From Dehalococcoidia bacterium (GTDB lineage Bacteria > Chloroflexota > Dehalococcoidia > Dehalococcoidales > DAOWJH01), in the NCBI GenBank assembly GCA_030640495.1, contig DAOWJH010000072.1:1-7066 (forward strand): DNA of 7,066 nt, read 5' to 3'. The position numbers and the translations under genes were made by a program. This document shows positions 1 to 6,383 of this stretch, piece after piece. Position 1 is the stretch's first letter, and the number at the start of each line of letters is the position of its first letter. Below the pieces are notes generated by a model, which searched no databases, was not told where the DNA came from, and saw nothing but the letters and a program-made list of their open reading frames with translations.

Positions 1-37
1 CCTCTAAATGAGGATGACAATACTTTCTTCTTGTTAC

Positions 38-44
38 AGAGGAG
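38..44 (+). promoter_or_regulatory. Ribosome binding site deciding the start of the large surface protein
   Basis: The sequence AGAGGAG lies 7 bases before the ATG at 52, an ideal Shine-Dalgarno and spacing. It rules out the in-frame TTG at 31, which would place this site inside the coding sequence and add seven residues before the basic start of the signal peptide. Confidence 0.85.
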
Positions 45-51
45 TATAGCT

Positions 52-3000
52 ATGAAATGGAATAAAAAGCTGGTAGCAGTGGCGGTAGCCATAATTTTTG
101 GTTTAAGTTTTATTCTTGTCCCGCTGGCAAGCCAGGTGTCACCAACCCAGGCGGCTGTAACCTGGGTTAAATCCTCAACCCCGGTTACCCTGGACAGCCA
201 GAGGTATGTCGCCGATGCCTGGGTCATCACCGATGGCACTACCTATGAAATGTGGTACACACACGGCAAAAAAGACCTGAGCCTTACTGAAATCATAGAC
301 GTTGTAAGAACCCTAAACCTTGGTAATCTCATAAATGATGTAGTAAATCTAGACCGTACACAATTCCTAAATGACCTGAGTGACCTGGTCGGAGACGTTG
401 ATGTCATCTTAGGCATCCTTGATGGCACCAGCGCCGTCATTGGTTATGCCACTTCACCTGATGGCAGAGATTGGACGGTGGAAATATCTGAAGTCGTAGG
501 GCTTGCCGGAAGTAGCGCCGCCTGGGATAGTGTTGGTGCTCCCTGTGTCGTCAAGAACAGTGCTACCGACTATGAAATGTGGTATACCCGTATCGAAACA
601 GACCTTACCCCGACTGACCTTGAAGATACCCTGACTGACATGGGAGGTACCACAGCCGTAAGAAAAGCTGCCATTTTAGACCTGCTTAATAGTACCAGCA
701 CCGTCATTGGCTATGCTACCTCAACCGACGGTGAAACATGGGCGGTGCAGAATTCTGAAGTGCTTCCGCTGAGTAGCGATAACGTGTGGGATAGTGTTGG
801 CACCCCCTGTGTCGTCAAGAACGATGCTACTGACTATGAAATGTGGTATACCCGCCCCGAAGCAGACCTTACTCAGGCCGACCTTGATACTATCCTGGCA
901 GATATAGCTAACTTTGGCATCGCTGACTTGCTGGACCTCCTTGATGGTACCAGCACCGTCATTGGCTATGCTACCTCAACCGACGGTGAAGTGTGGGCGG
1001 TACAGGACTCCCAGGTGCTTCCGGTGGGTAGCACTATCGGCGCCTGGGATAGTGTTGCTGACCCCAGTGTTATCAAGACCGGTGGCAGCTACGAGATGTG
1101 GTATACAAATGGCAACACAGACCTTGCCCCGGCCGACCTCCCGACCCTGCTGGACGAAATAATAGAGCTAGGCCCCATTGCCCTTTGGACTACTCTGAGG
1201 GACGAGGGTCTCACCGAGTTTTTACTCGACCTGGTTGCTCTGGACATTGATGACATTAAAAGTATTTTGGATGATACCAGCACTGTTATTGGCTATGCCA
1301 CTTCCAGTGACGGTGAAACCTGGATAGTGCAGGATTCTCAACACCTTGTCGGCAGTAGCGACAGCCCATGGAGTAGCGTGGCTGCTCCCAGTGTGACCAA
1401 GACCGGCAACAAATATGAGATGTGGTATACCGAGGGTATAGATGACCTTAGTTTACAGGATCTCTGGGACCTCGCCCTTGGCGATGACCTGCCCATTGGC
1501 TATGCCTACTACATTCCTGCTGCCCCAGGTCCAGGCCCGTCTGCACCGCCAACAGCCGAAGAAATTGAGGAGATGGACCCCGATGATGCCGCCGACGCTT
1601 TAGAGGAGATGGACGCCGACGATGCCGCCGACATTATGGAGGAGATAGACCCCGACGATGCCGCCGACATTTTTGAAGAGATGGATAGCGGTGATGCTGC
1701 TGACATTGTGGAAGAGATGGATCCTGATGATGCCGCTGCCATTGTGGAAGAGATGGACCCCGGTGATGCCGCCGACATTTTTGAGGAGATGGATATTGAT
1801 GATGCCGCGGCTGTGATGGAGGAGTTAACCCCTGACACGCTGACTGACGTAATAGGGGAGATGACAGAGGATGCCTTGACGGATATCCTGCCCGGCTTAT
1901 CCCCTGATACGCTGTATTCAGTCGACCCCGAGGTACTCTTTGATTCTCTGCCCAATGTTCCTACCGAGCAACTGCTAAGTGAGGAGCCACCTCAGCCGCC
2001 AGCCGAGGCAACAGCACCAGTTGTAGTCTATACCACGCCTAGCGGAGCTAGATACTTGGCAGTTCGAACCTGGGCTGGAGAGTGGGTGGTAGTGATGGCA
2101 ACCCCAATGCCTGTAGACCAGCTTATGATAAAGACCAAACAAGCCCTTACCGATGTTGAGACTACTGTAGACATATTTGACCAACGACCGTCAGAAGCAG
2201 CCGTTAGCCTGCCTGCTGACCAGGTTGTTTACACTTACCTTAGCATCACTTTTGACAACGCTACACCTGAAGATATAGAGCTAGGCCACATAACTTTCCA
2301 GGTAGAGAATGAGTGGCTTGAGCAAAACTCCATACATAAGTGGTCAGTAGCTTTGAACCGGTATGACCCCGAGCTTGGGCAATGGATTACCCTCCCCACT
2401 AAGAGGGTAAGAGAGGATGGCTCGTATATATACTACACCTCTACCATTACCCACTTCTCAACCTTCGCCATCTCAGGCAGTCAGGTTCTACCCTCGTTGA
2501 ATTTCGAGGTTGCCGACCTTACTATCAGCCCTGTTGAGGCTGAGACTGGCCAGTCCATTACCATCAGTGCTGACATTACCAATATCTCCAGCGAAGCAGC
2601 AACCTATGTTGCCACCCTGTGGATTGATAACACAGTAGAAGCCGGCCAGGATATATACCTGGAAGCTGGCGAGACCGAACCAGTGTCTTTCACCGTGACT
2701 CGTGACGCTGAAGGCAGTTACGACGTCAGGATTGACCGTCTCTTCAGCAGCTTTAGTGTAACCGAGGTAGAGGTAGTTGAGGCACCGGCTAACTTTGTTG
2801 CTAGCGACCTATCCGTATTTCCTACCGAGGTTGATATCGGACAACAGGTAACCATCAGTGTCGTTATCACTAATATTGGTGACCTTACTGGTAGCTATGA
2901 GGTAGCCCTTAAGATAGATGATGTAGTGGTGGCTACCGAGGATGTAACTCTAGCTGGTGGTGCCAGCCAGACGGTAGTCTTCTCCACAGCCAGGGAGGTT

Positions 3001-3168
3001 GCTGGAACTTACACGGTAACCATTGATAGTCTATCAGAAACATTTGAGGTTAAGGCACTACCCCCTCCGGTCAAACCAATTAACTGGTGGCTTATTGGTG
3101 GCATCATTGCCGGCGTGATAATTATTGGCTTGGTTATCTGGCAGGTTATTACTCGCCGGAGAGTCTAA
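52..3168 (+). CDS. Secreted, membrane-anchored multidomain protein: five-bladed propeller, MgtE_N-like repeats, PGF-pre-PGF-like domain, two CARDB domains
   Basis: Predicted 1038-residue surface protein; exact function not recognised. Residues 1-35 are a signal peptide (MKWNKK, hydrophobic core, cleavage near PTQAA). Residues about 36-488 carry five repeats, each with YEMWYT (starts at 65, 174, 262, 347, 455) and then IGYA (130, 219, 304, 413, 482), with S-DG-x-W and WDSV motifs between. This pattern suits the five-bladed propeller of GH43/GH32-like proteins. Each blade has a helical, Asp/Leu-rich insertion between the two strands. A Pro-rich linker (about 489-503) leads to 12-residue acidic repeats (506-625) resembling the MgtE N domain. 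Residues about 657-809 look like a PGF-pre-PGF domain (VxNEWLEQN, VALNRYD, GQWxxLPT, HFSTFAISG). Two CARDB-type Ig-like domains follow (about 818-903 and 914-1001), then a Pro-rich stretch, a helix at 1012-1034 and a final RRRV. It appears to be a single gene closed by a terminator. Catalytic residues could not be assigned, so binding or adhesion is as likely as hydrolysis. Confidence 0.93.
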   Translation: MKWNKKLVAVAVAIIFGLSFILVPLASQVSPTQAAVTWVKSSTPVTLDSQRYVADAWVITDGTTYEMWYTHGKKDLSLTEIIDVVRTLNLGNLINDVVNLDRTQFLNDLSDLVGDVDVILGILDGTSAVIGYATSPDGRDWTVEISEVVGLAGSSAAWDSVGAPCVVKNSATDYEMWYTRIETDLTPTDLEDTLTDMGGTTAVRKAAILDLLNSTSTVIGYATSTDGETWAVQNSEVLPLSSDNVWDSVGTPCVVKNDATDYEMWYTRPEADLTQADLDTILADIANFGIADLLDLLDGTSTVIGYATSTDGEVWAVQDSQVLPVGSTIGAWDSVADPSVIKTGGSYEMWYTNGNTDLAPADLPTLLDEIIELGPIALWTTLRDEGLTEFLLDLVALDIDDIKSILDDTSTVIGYATSSDGETWIVQDSQHLVGSSDSPWSSVAAPSVTKTGNKYEMWYTEGIDDLSLQDLWDLALGDDLPIGYAYYIPAAPGPGPSAPPTAEEIEEMDPDDAADALEEMDADDAADIMEEIDPDDAADIFEEMDSGDAADIVEEMDPDDAAAIVEEMDPGDAADIFEEMDIDDAAAVMEELTPDTLTDVIGEMTEDALTDILPGLSPDTLYSVDPEVLFDSLPNVPTEQLLSEEPPQPPAEATAPVVVYTTPSGARYLAVRTWAGEWVVVMATPMPVDQLMIKTKQALTDVETTVDIFDQRPSEAAVSLPADQVVYTYLSITFDNATPEDIELGHITFQVENEWLEQNSIHKWSVALNRYDPELGQWITLPTKRVREDGSYIYYTSTITHFSTFAISGSQVLPSLNFEVADLTISPVEAETGQSITISADITNISSEAATYVATLWIDNTVEAGQDIYLEAGETEPVSFTVTRDAEGSYDVRIDRLFSSFSVTEVEVVEAPANFVASDLSVFPTEVDIGQQVTISVVITNIGDLTGSYEVALKIDDVVVATEDVTLAGGASQTVVFSTAREVAGTYTVTIDSLSETFEVKALPPPVKPINWWLIGGIIAGVIIIGLVIWQVITRRRV
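244..1515 (+). repeat. Five diverged in-frame blade repeats (YEMWYT...IGYA units)
   Basis: The YEMWYT codons begin at 244, 571, 835, 1090 and 1414, and IGYA codons begin at 439, 706, 961, 1288 and 1495. Blades 2 and 3 are the closest pair in DNA: bases 692-735 and 947-990 are identical over 44 bases, and 523-590 matches 787-854 at 62 of 68 positions. The other blades match mainly in protein. This suggests blade growth by duplication, with the 2/3 copy the most recent or homogenised by gene conversion. Lengths between the two strands vary (59, 39, 36, 60, 21 residues), so the repeat is not of uniform length. Confidence 0.9.
1567..1926 (+). repeat. 36-base tandem repeats coding for 12-residue acidic helical units (MgtE_N-like)
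   Basis: Seven clear units (1567-1818) follow the pattern E-E-M-D-P-D-D-A-A-D-I-F/V/M, and three weaker units (1819-1926) follow as E-E-L-T-P-D-T-L-T-D-V-I and similar. The period is exactly 12 codons. The pattern 'pro-acid-acid-Ala-Ala-acid-hydrophobic-hydrophobic-Glu-Glu-hydrophobic' resembles the short helical repeats of the MgtE magnesium transporter N-terminal domain. In MgtE that domain is cytoplasmic and binds Mg2+; here it follows a signal peptide and should be outside the cell. Many Asp/Glu side chains make divalent-cation binding plausible but unproven. Confidence 0.85.
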
Positions 3169-3191
3169 CCTGCTCAATGGCTGACAAAACG

Positions 3192-3222
3192 GGGGGAGCT
3201 AATGCTCCCCCTATTGCTATTA
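3192..3222 (+). terminator. Hairpin terminator after the large surface protein gene
   Basis: GGGGGAGC (3192-3199) pairs perfectly with GCTCCCCC (3204-3211) around a TAAT loop, 23 bases after the stop codon. The tail (TATTGCTATT) is T-rich but lacks a clean T-run, so termination may be partial or factor-assisted. It separates the large gene from what follows. Confidence 0.75.
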
Positions 3223-3242
3223 AACAAGATGGTAGGAAGAAG

Positions 3243-3410
3243 ATGAGACGAAGATTACTTCAGGTGGGGATTCTATGGCGCCCGCTCATTGCCCTGATTT
3301 TAGCGCTATGCCTGATTCCTGTTTGCTCTCATCCGGTAGCTGCTCCAAGCGTGGATGATTATTTTTCATATAGCTATAATGTGGAATTCGGTTGGATATA
3401 TTATTATTGA
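3243..3410 (+). CDS. Short secreted protein or truncated remnant, 55 residues
   Basis: Not a recognised family. The ATG at 3243 has AGGA at 3234-3237, 5 bases upstream, and the product begins with MRRRLL and a hydrophobic core (about residues 13-27), then a likely signal peptidase site near PVAA. Only about 20 residues remain after it, rich in Tyr, Phe and Asp (DDYFSYSYNVEF, then GWIYYY and a TGA). This looks like the start of a longer secreted protein cut short by mutation. The +1 frame after base 3380 runs only to a TGA at 3441-3443 and the +2 frame to a TAG at about 3480, so one frameshift would not restore a long protein. A genuine small secreted peptide is the alternative. The upstream in-frame start at 3087 is rejected because it lies inside the previous gene and spans the terminator. 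Confidence 0.45.
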   Translation: MRRRLLQVGILWRPLIALILALCLIPVCSHPVAAPSVDDYFSYSYNVEFGWIYYY

Positions 3411-3471
3411 CAAGAGTGCTGAGGATCAGGATACCTCATCGTGAGTTGAAATGGGAAATCCTGGTTATACT
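3407..3471 (+). promoter_or_regulatory. Possible promoter region for the downstream operon
   Basis: A perfect TTGACA lies at 3407-3412, but the hexamer 17 bases later (GATACC, 3430-3435) is a poor -10 box. A better -10, TATACT (3466-3471), has TTGAAA at 3446-3451, with a spacer of only 14 bases. Neither pair is convincing alone. The location, after a terminator and before a co-directional gene cluster, is where a promoter is expected. Confidence 0.2.
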
Positions 3472-3530
3472 ATTCTTTAGGTAGGGGATACGAGGATGGG
3501 GTTGCTAAATAGAGAGGTGCAGCAAGTTTC

Positions 3531-4511
3531 ATGGCATTTTTGAGAAGGTTAAGATGCCCTAACTGCGGGCAAAAAGCCACAGGTATCTCTTGCCCCTGGT
3601 GTAGCTATCCTTTAATGAGGGGTAGAGCAGTCAAAGAACCAAGAGAGCAAAAGCGCCTTAAAAAGCCTGTTCAAGCGAGAGCAAAGGCCGAGCCGAAGGC
3701 GAAGGAAGAAGCGAGAGCAAAGACCGAGCCGAAGGCGAAGGAGAAAGCTAGAGAAAAGGCTAAAACCACTAAAAATCTATATACCTGGGCTGGTCTTGGG
3801 CTACTGGTTGCTGGCAGTCTGGTATTTCTGGCAGCTTACTTTGTCCTTCTTCTAACCTGGCTAGCCGCTCTAGGAATATCCATGCTTATCCTATCATTTA
3901 TTCTTCTCGCCCTGGGAAGGACTATTCCCAAGCTTTCACCTGAGGTCAGCGCCCTCTTCCTCGAAACCGGCATTAATAACATAGCCGCCCTAGTGGAAGA
4001 ACTGGGGATTAAATCAAAAGCTATTTACCTCCCCTCCTCACTAACCAGTGGCGGGCCGCAGGTGCTTATCCCCTTTCACTTTAATCCCTTACTATCCCCG
4101 ATAACCAAGGCTTTCCCCCAACGGCTTATTGTTAGATATGGAGCCAGCTCTGATGATATCGGTCTGCTAGTGACTACAACCGGGACTACAGCCGTTGGTA
4201 TGCTGGAGTCAATACCAGGTCCTATTTCAGCCGAGCTTGAATCGGCACTGACCTTCCTGTTTAGGGGGATATTAGGTGTGGCTGATGGAACTAGAGTTAT
4301 TACCAGTGAAAATCATATTGAGGTAGAAATATATAACTCCCATATTGAGAACAAAACTGCCTGGTTCCACCAGTGCCTGGGAGGACCTCTGGCCTCAGTA
4401 GTTGCCTCGGTGGCTGCTGAAGCCTGGAATAGACCAGTTACTATTAATCAGGAAGAGCACCACAGGGGAAGATGCTCTATTGAACTAGAGGTGCTGGGTG
4501 AAGATATATAA
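3531..4511 (+). CDS. Zinc-ribbon membrane protein with Lys/Ala/Glu-rich linker, first gene of the operon
   Basis: 326 residues, no assigned function. The N-terminus holds a zinc-ribbon-like CPNC-x8-CPWC (Cys 9, 12, 21, 24). A strongly charged linker (about 33-80) contains a duplicated 12-residue unit. Two hydrophobic helices follow (about 86-108 and 109-129). The remaining 195 residues form a mixed alpha/beta domain that includes YLPSSL, LIPFHF and a LLVTTTGTTAVGMLES stretch. From memory this part resembles DUF7982-type proteins found beside MoxR/DUF58-like genes in haloarchaea; that match is tentative. With two helices in a hairpin, the ribbon and the C-terminal domain would lie on the same side, presumably the cytoplasm. 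The start is fixed by an in-frame TAG at 3510-3512; GAGGTG at 3513-3518 is the nearest ribosome site, with a rather long 12-base spacing. It overlaps the next gene by 14 bases. Confidence 0.88.
   Translation: MAFLRRLRCPNCGQKATGISCPWCSYPLMRGRAVKEPREQKRLKKPVQARAKAEPKAKEEARAKTEPKAKEKAREKAKTTKNLYTWAGLGLLVAGSLVFLAAYFVLLLTWLAALGISMLILSFILLALGRTIPKLSPEVSALFLETGINNIAALVEELGIKSKAIYLPSSLTSGGPQVLIPFHFNPLLSPITKAFPQRLIVRYGASSDDIGLLVTTTGTTAVGMLESIPGPISAELESALTFLFRGILGVADGTRVITSENHIEVEIYNSHIENKTAWFHQCLGGPLASVVASVAAEAWNRPVTINQEEHHRGRCSIELEVLGEDI
3675..3746 (+). repeat. Tandem 36-base duplication in the charged linker
   Basis: Bases 3675-3710 and 3711-3746 match at 33 of 36 positions and encode A-R-A-K-A/T-E-P-K-A-K-E-E/K twice. 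A degenerate third piece (REKAK) follows. The high identity points to a recent in-frame duplication lengthening a flexible or helical basic linker between the zinc ribbon and the membrane. Confidence 0.85.
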
Positions 4512-4749
4512 TAGCTATATTCTTATTATTGCCACCCTGCTTTTGCTAACTACCGTCATCCTGGTTGCCCTGGGACAGAACTCACTCGATGTTTACTATA
4601 CTACCTATGTCATAGAGGCACTTATTGTTACCGAGCTGTATGTATACTTCAATGCTAAGGCTCGTCACGGACTAAGCTTGGTTAGCGCCATTCTATTTGG
4701 GGGCTTTTTGGTTATCGTATCCCTGCAGGTTATTAAGATATTAGTATGA
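4498..4749 (+). CDS. Small integral membrane protein, three predicted helices
   Basis: 83 residues, family not recognised. Hydrophobic segments lie at about 7-26, 33-51 and 60-82, with a short basic loop (NAKARHG) between the second and third. The start is a GTG at 4498, inside the last codons of the previous gene (14-base overlap), with AGAGGTG at 4487-4493 only 4 bases upstream. Its TGA overlaps the next ATG as ATGA. This tight coupling suggests it works with its neighbours, perhaps as a membrane subunit or stabiliser. It is in the position where small membrane proteins occur in MoxR/DUF58-type loci, but no motif tells its role. Confidence 0.82.
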   Translation: MKIYNSYILIIATLLLLTTVILVALGQNSLDVYYTTYVIEALIVTELYVYFNAKARHGLSLVSAILFGGFLVIVSLQVIKILV

Positions 4750-6383
4750 AAAGATTGGCTATTGCTCTCTCCATAATACTTTTGCTGGCAATATTTTCCC
4801 CCTGCTTTTCTATCATTGCCCAGCCCACTCATATTCCTCACCAGAACCCGGCTACAGCTAAAGGCTCACCAGAGCCAGCAGCACTACTGCTCTTCTATAG
4901 TAATGTATTCGACCTGGCAGCCGTTAGACAATACCAAGATGCTCAAAGCCTGCTCGACGAGCTAGAATACGCTAATATTCCCGCCGAACTACAGAATACC
5001 ATAGACTCTTATACTAGGCTCTCCAGCCAATTGCTCACCACCGTGAATAATCTGGAGTCCCTTCTCGATGAGGTATCAACTTTATTTTCTAGCGAGCAGG
5101 TTAGCGATGCCAAGCAAAAACTCAATGAAGCTGAGGCAACTATTTATAGCGCCCAATTCCTGCTGGAAGATATTGAGGCAGCAGCCAATACCCTAGGCAA
5201 CAGATTGGGTGTTTTGGCCGCTCCAGCCGGTAGTCAGATTAGACTTGCCTATGAGCGTCTGGAGGAGAATCTACACCGGGTCAGACAGCTTATTAATGAG
5301 CTTAATCAGCTTCGGGAGAGCCTCGGTCTTGACCCCCTGATGGTAGTCGAGACCAGCTTCTACTATCCTACCTTCCTTGAGGTCTCAGCCCCAGAGACTG
5401 CCTACCCCGGGCTGCCTATTATCATCAGCGGTCGGGTTAGCTCAACTGATGGCACTATAGACCGAACGGTCAAGGTGCTTTTAGATAATGCCCCGATTGC
5501 TCAAGAAATAATACGAGGTCAGTTCAGCCTCCGGGTGACCCCGCCCCAACAGGTTTCAACTGGAAAACATAGCCTAACCGTGGTGGTTACCCCCCAGGGG
5601 CGCTATTCTGGTGTTGTAAAGAGCCTGACTATTAATATCTCAACGCTTCCAATACAAACAGATATCCAGCTCCCACTATTCCTTGTCACTCCTAAATCAA
5701 TTCAGATTAGGGGTAAGGTGTACTACAGCCTTAGTCCCGTTCAGGATGCCAGGGTGAGCCTCAAGTTCAGGGATTCCTTGACCACGGTCAAAACATCTAC
5801 TGATGGCAGCTTTACCACTACCATAGAGGCACCCCTTGACCTATCTCTAATTGGTCCCCAGGAATTAACCATAACCGTTGAACCGGTTGAACCGTGGTAT
5901 GCTTCACCCCAGATAGAGAGGGGGATTTTTACCATAAACCCGGCAAATATAGGCTTGATGTTAGTCGCCTTCATCTCCCTGGGGCTACTGGTATTCACCA
6001 GGGTCAGAGCCAGGCCGGTTAGACCCCGAGAAGAAGTGGTCATCCCCGAGGCTAAACTCCGAGAACCACCCACTATTGCTCCACCACCAGGACCAAGATA
6101 TGAATTCACCGGCATCAAGGGTAGAATACTCTCAGCCTATCTGGATGGGCTTGAGACTGTGGAGAGGGTAACCAGCATTCCCATGGCACCACACACCACC
6201 CTCAGGGAGTTCCTTAACGCCGCTACCCCCCACCTATTGACGGCTATCAAGCCTTTTACCGAGCTAACCATAGTGGCTGAGATTGCTCTCTACTCTGCCC
6301 ATGAGCTTGGTGAAGATACAGCAGCCAGAGCTGAACAGCTTGCCGCCACTATTAAACAGGAGCTACATAATGGAGTTGCGTAG
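4746..6383 (+). CDS. Secreted/anchored helical and Ig-like protein with cytoplasmic DUF4129-like tail
   Basis: 545 residues. A signal peptide or N-terminal anchor (1-25, ending SIIAQ) is followed by a long helical, coiled-coil-prone region (about 45-195) with many Leu heptads. Two beta-rich Ig-like domains come next (about 203-298, and about 303-397 with STDGSFTTTI, typical of carboxypeptidase-regulatory or big-Ig folds). A membrane helix (about 400-419) precedes RVRARPVRPR, a positive-inside stop, and a Pro-rich linker. The tail (about 455-540; TTLREFL, FTELTIVAEIALYS) resembles DUF4129, a domain usually fused to or next to transglutaminase-like proteins and near MoxR/DUF58 genes. No transglutaminase Cys-His-Asp core is present. 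The gene starts at the ATGA overlap (4746) with no clear ribosome site, so translation is probably coupled, and it overlaps the next gene by 14 bases. The protein may relay information or hold a substrate across the membrane; this is inference. The DUF4129 assignment rests on pattern recognition. Confidence 0.88.
   Translation: MKRLAIALSIILLLAIFSPCFSIIAQPTHIPHQNPATAKGSPEPAALLLFYSNVFDLAAVRQYQDAQSLLDELEYANIPAELQNTIDSYTRLSSQLLTTVNNLESLLDEVSTLFSSEQVSDAKQKLNEAEATIYSAQFLLEDIEAAANTLGNRLGVLAAPAGSQIRLAYERLEENLHRVRQLINELNQLRESLGLDPLMVVETSFYYPTFLEVSAPETAYPGLPIIISGRVSSTDGTIDRTVKVLLDNAPIAQEIIRGQFSLRVTPPQQVSTGKHSLTVVVTPQGRYSGVVKSLTINISTLPIQTDIQLPLFLVTPKSIQIRGKVYYSLSPVQDARVSLKFRDSLTTVKTSTDGSFTTTIEAPLDLSLIGPQELTITVEPVEPWYASPQIERGIFTINPANIGLMLVAFISLGLLVFTRVRARPVRPREEVVIPEAKLREPPTIAPPPGPRYEFTGIKGRILSAYLDGLETVERVTSIPMAPHTTLREFLNAATPHLLTAIKPFTELTIVAEIALYSAHELGEDTAARAEQLAATIKQELHNGVA
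6358..6362 (+). promoter_or_regulatory. Ribosome binding site for the DUF4350-like gene
   Basis: AGGAG lies 7 bases before the ATG at 6370, inside the last codons of the upstream gene. It supports this start and independent initiation in addition to coupling. Confidence 0.75.

Noticed and set aside
1..30. Inverted repeat CCTC...GAGG at the window start
   Set aside because: Only four base pairs are visible and the left side is cut by the window edge, so neither a terminator nor an operator can be supported.
31..51. TTG start seven codons upstream of the chosen ATG
   Set aside because: It overlaps the strong AGAGGAG site that serves the ATG at 52, has no good site of its own, and would lengthen the signal peptide needlessly.
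52..1515. Active glycoside hydrolase of family GH43 or GH32
   Set aside because: Only the blade repeat pattern is visible; the catalytic acids could not be placed, and the large insertions are atypical, so enzyme activity is not claimed.
1567..1818. 36-base periodic repeats that could be taken for a CRISPR array
   Set aside because: The units are directly adjacent with no spacers, stay in frame and encode a 12-residue protein motif inside a long gene.
1509..1955. 148-codon open frame on the minus strand
   Set aside because: It is the antisense shadow of the acidic repeats, giving a Ser/Ala/Ile/Met low-complexity product with no recognisable domain.
4746..4820. Lipoprotein signal (Cys20) in the DUF4129-tailed protein
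   Set aside because: The residues before Cys are F-S-P, and proline before the cysteine does not fit a lipobox; a normal signal peptide is more likely.
5741..6118. 125-codon open frame on the minus strand
   Set aside because: It lies fully inside the DUF4129-tailed gene, has no recognisable domain, and the sense frame has a coherent membrane-protein layout.
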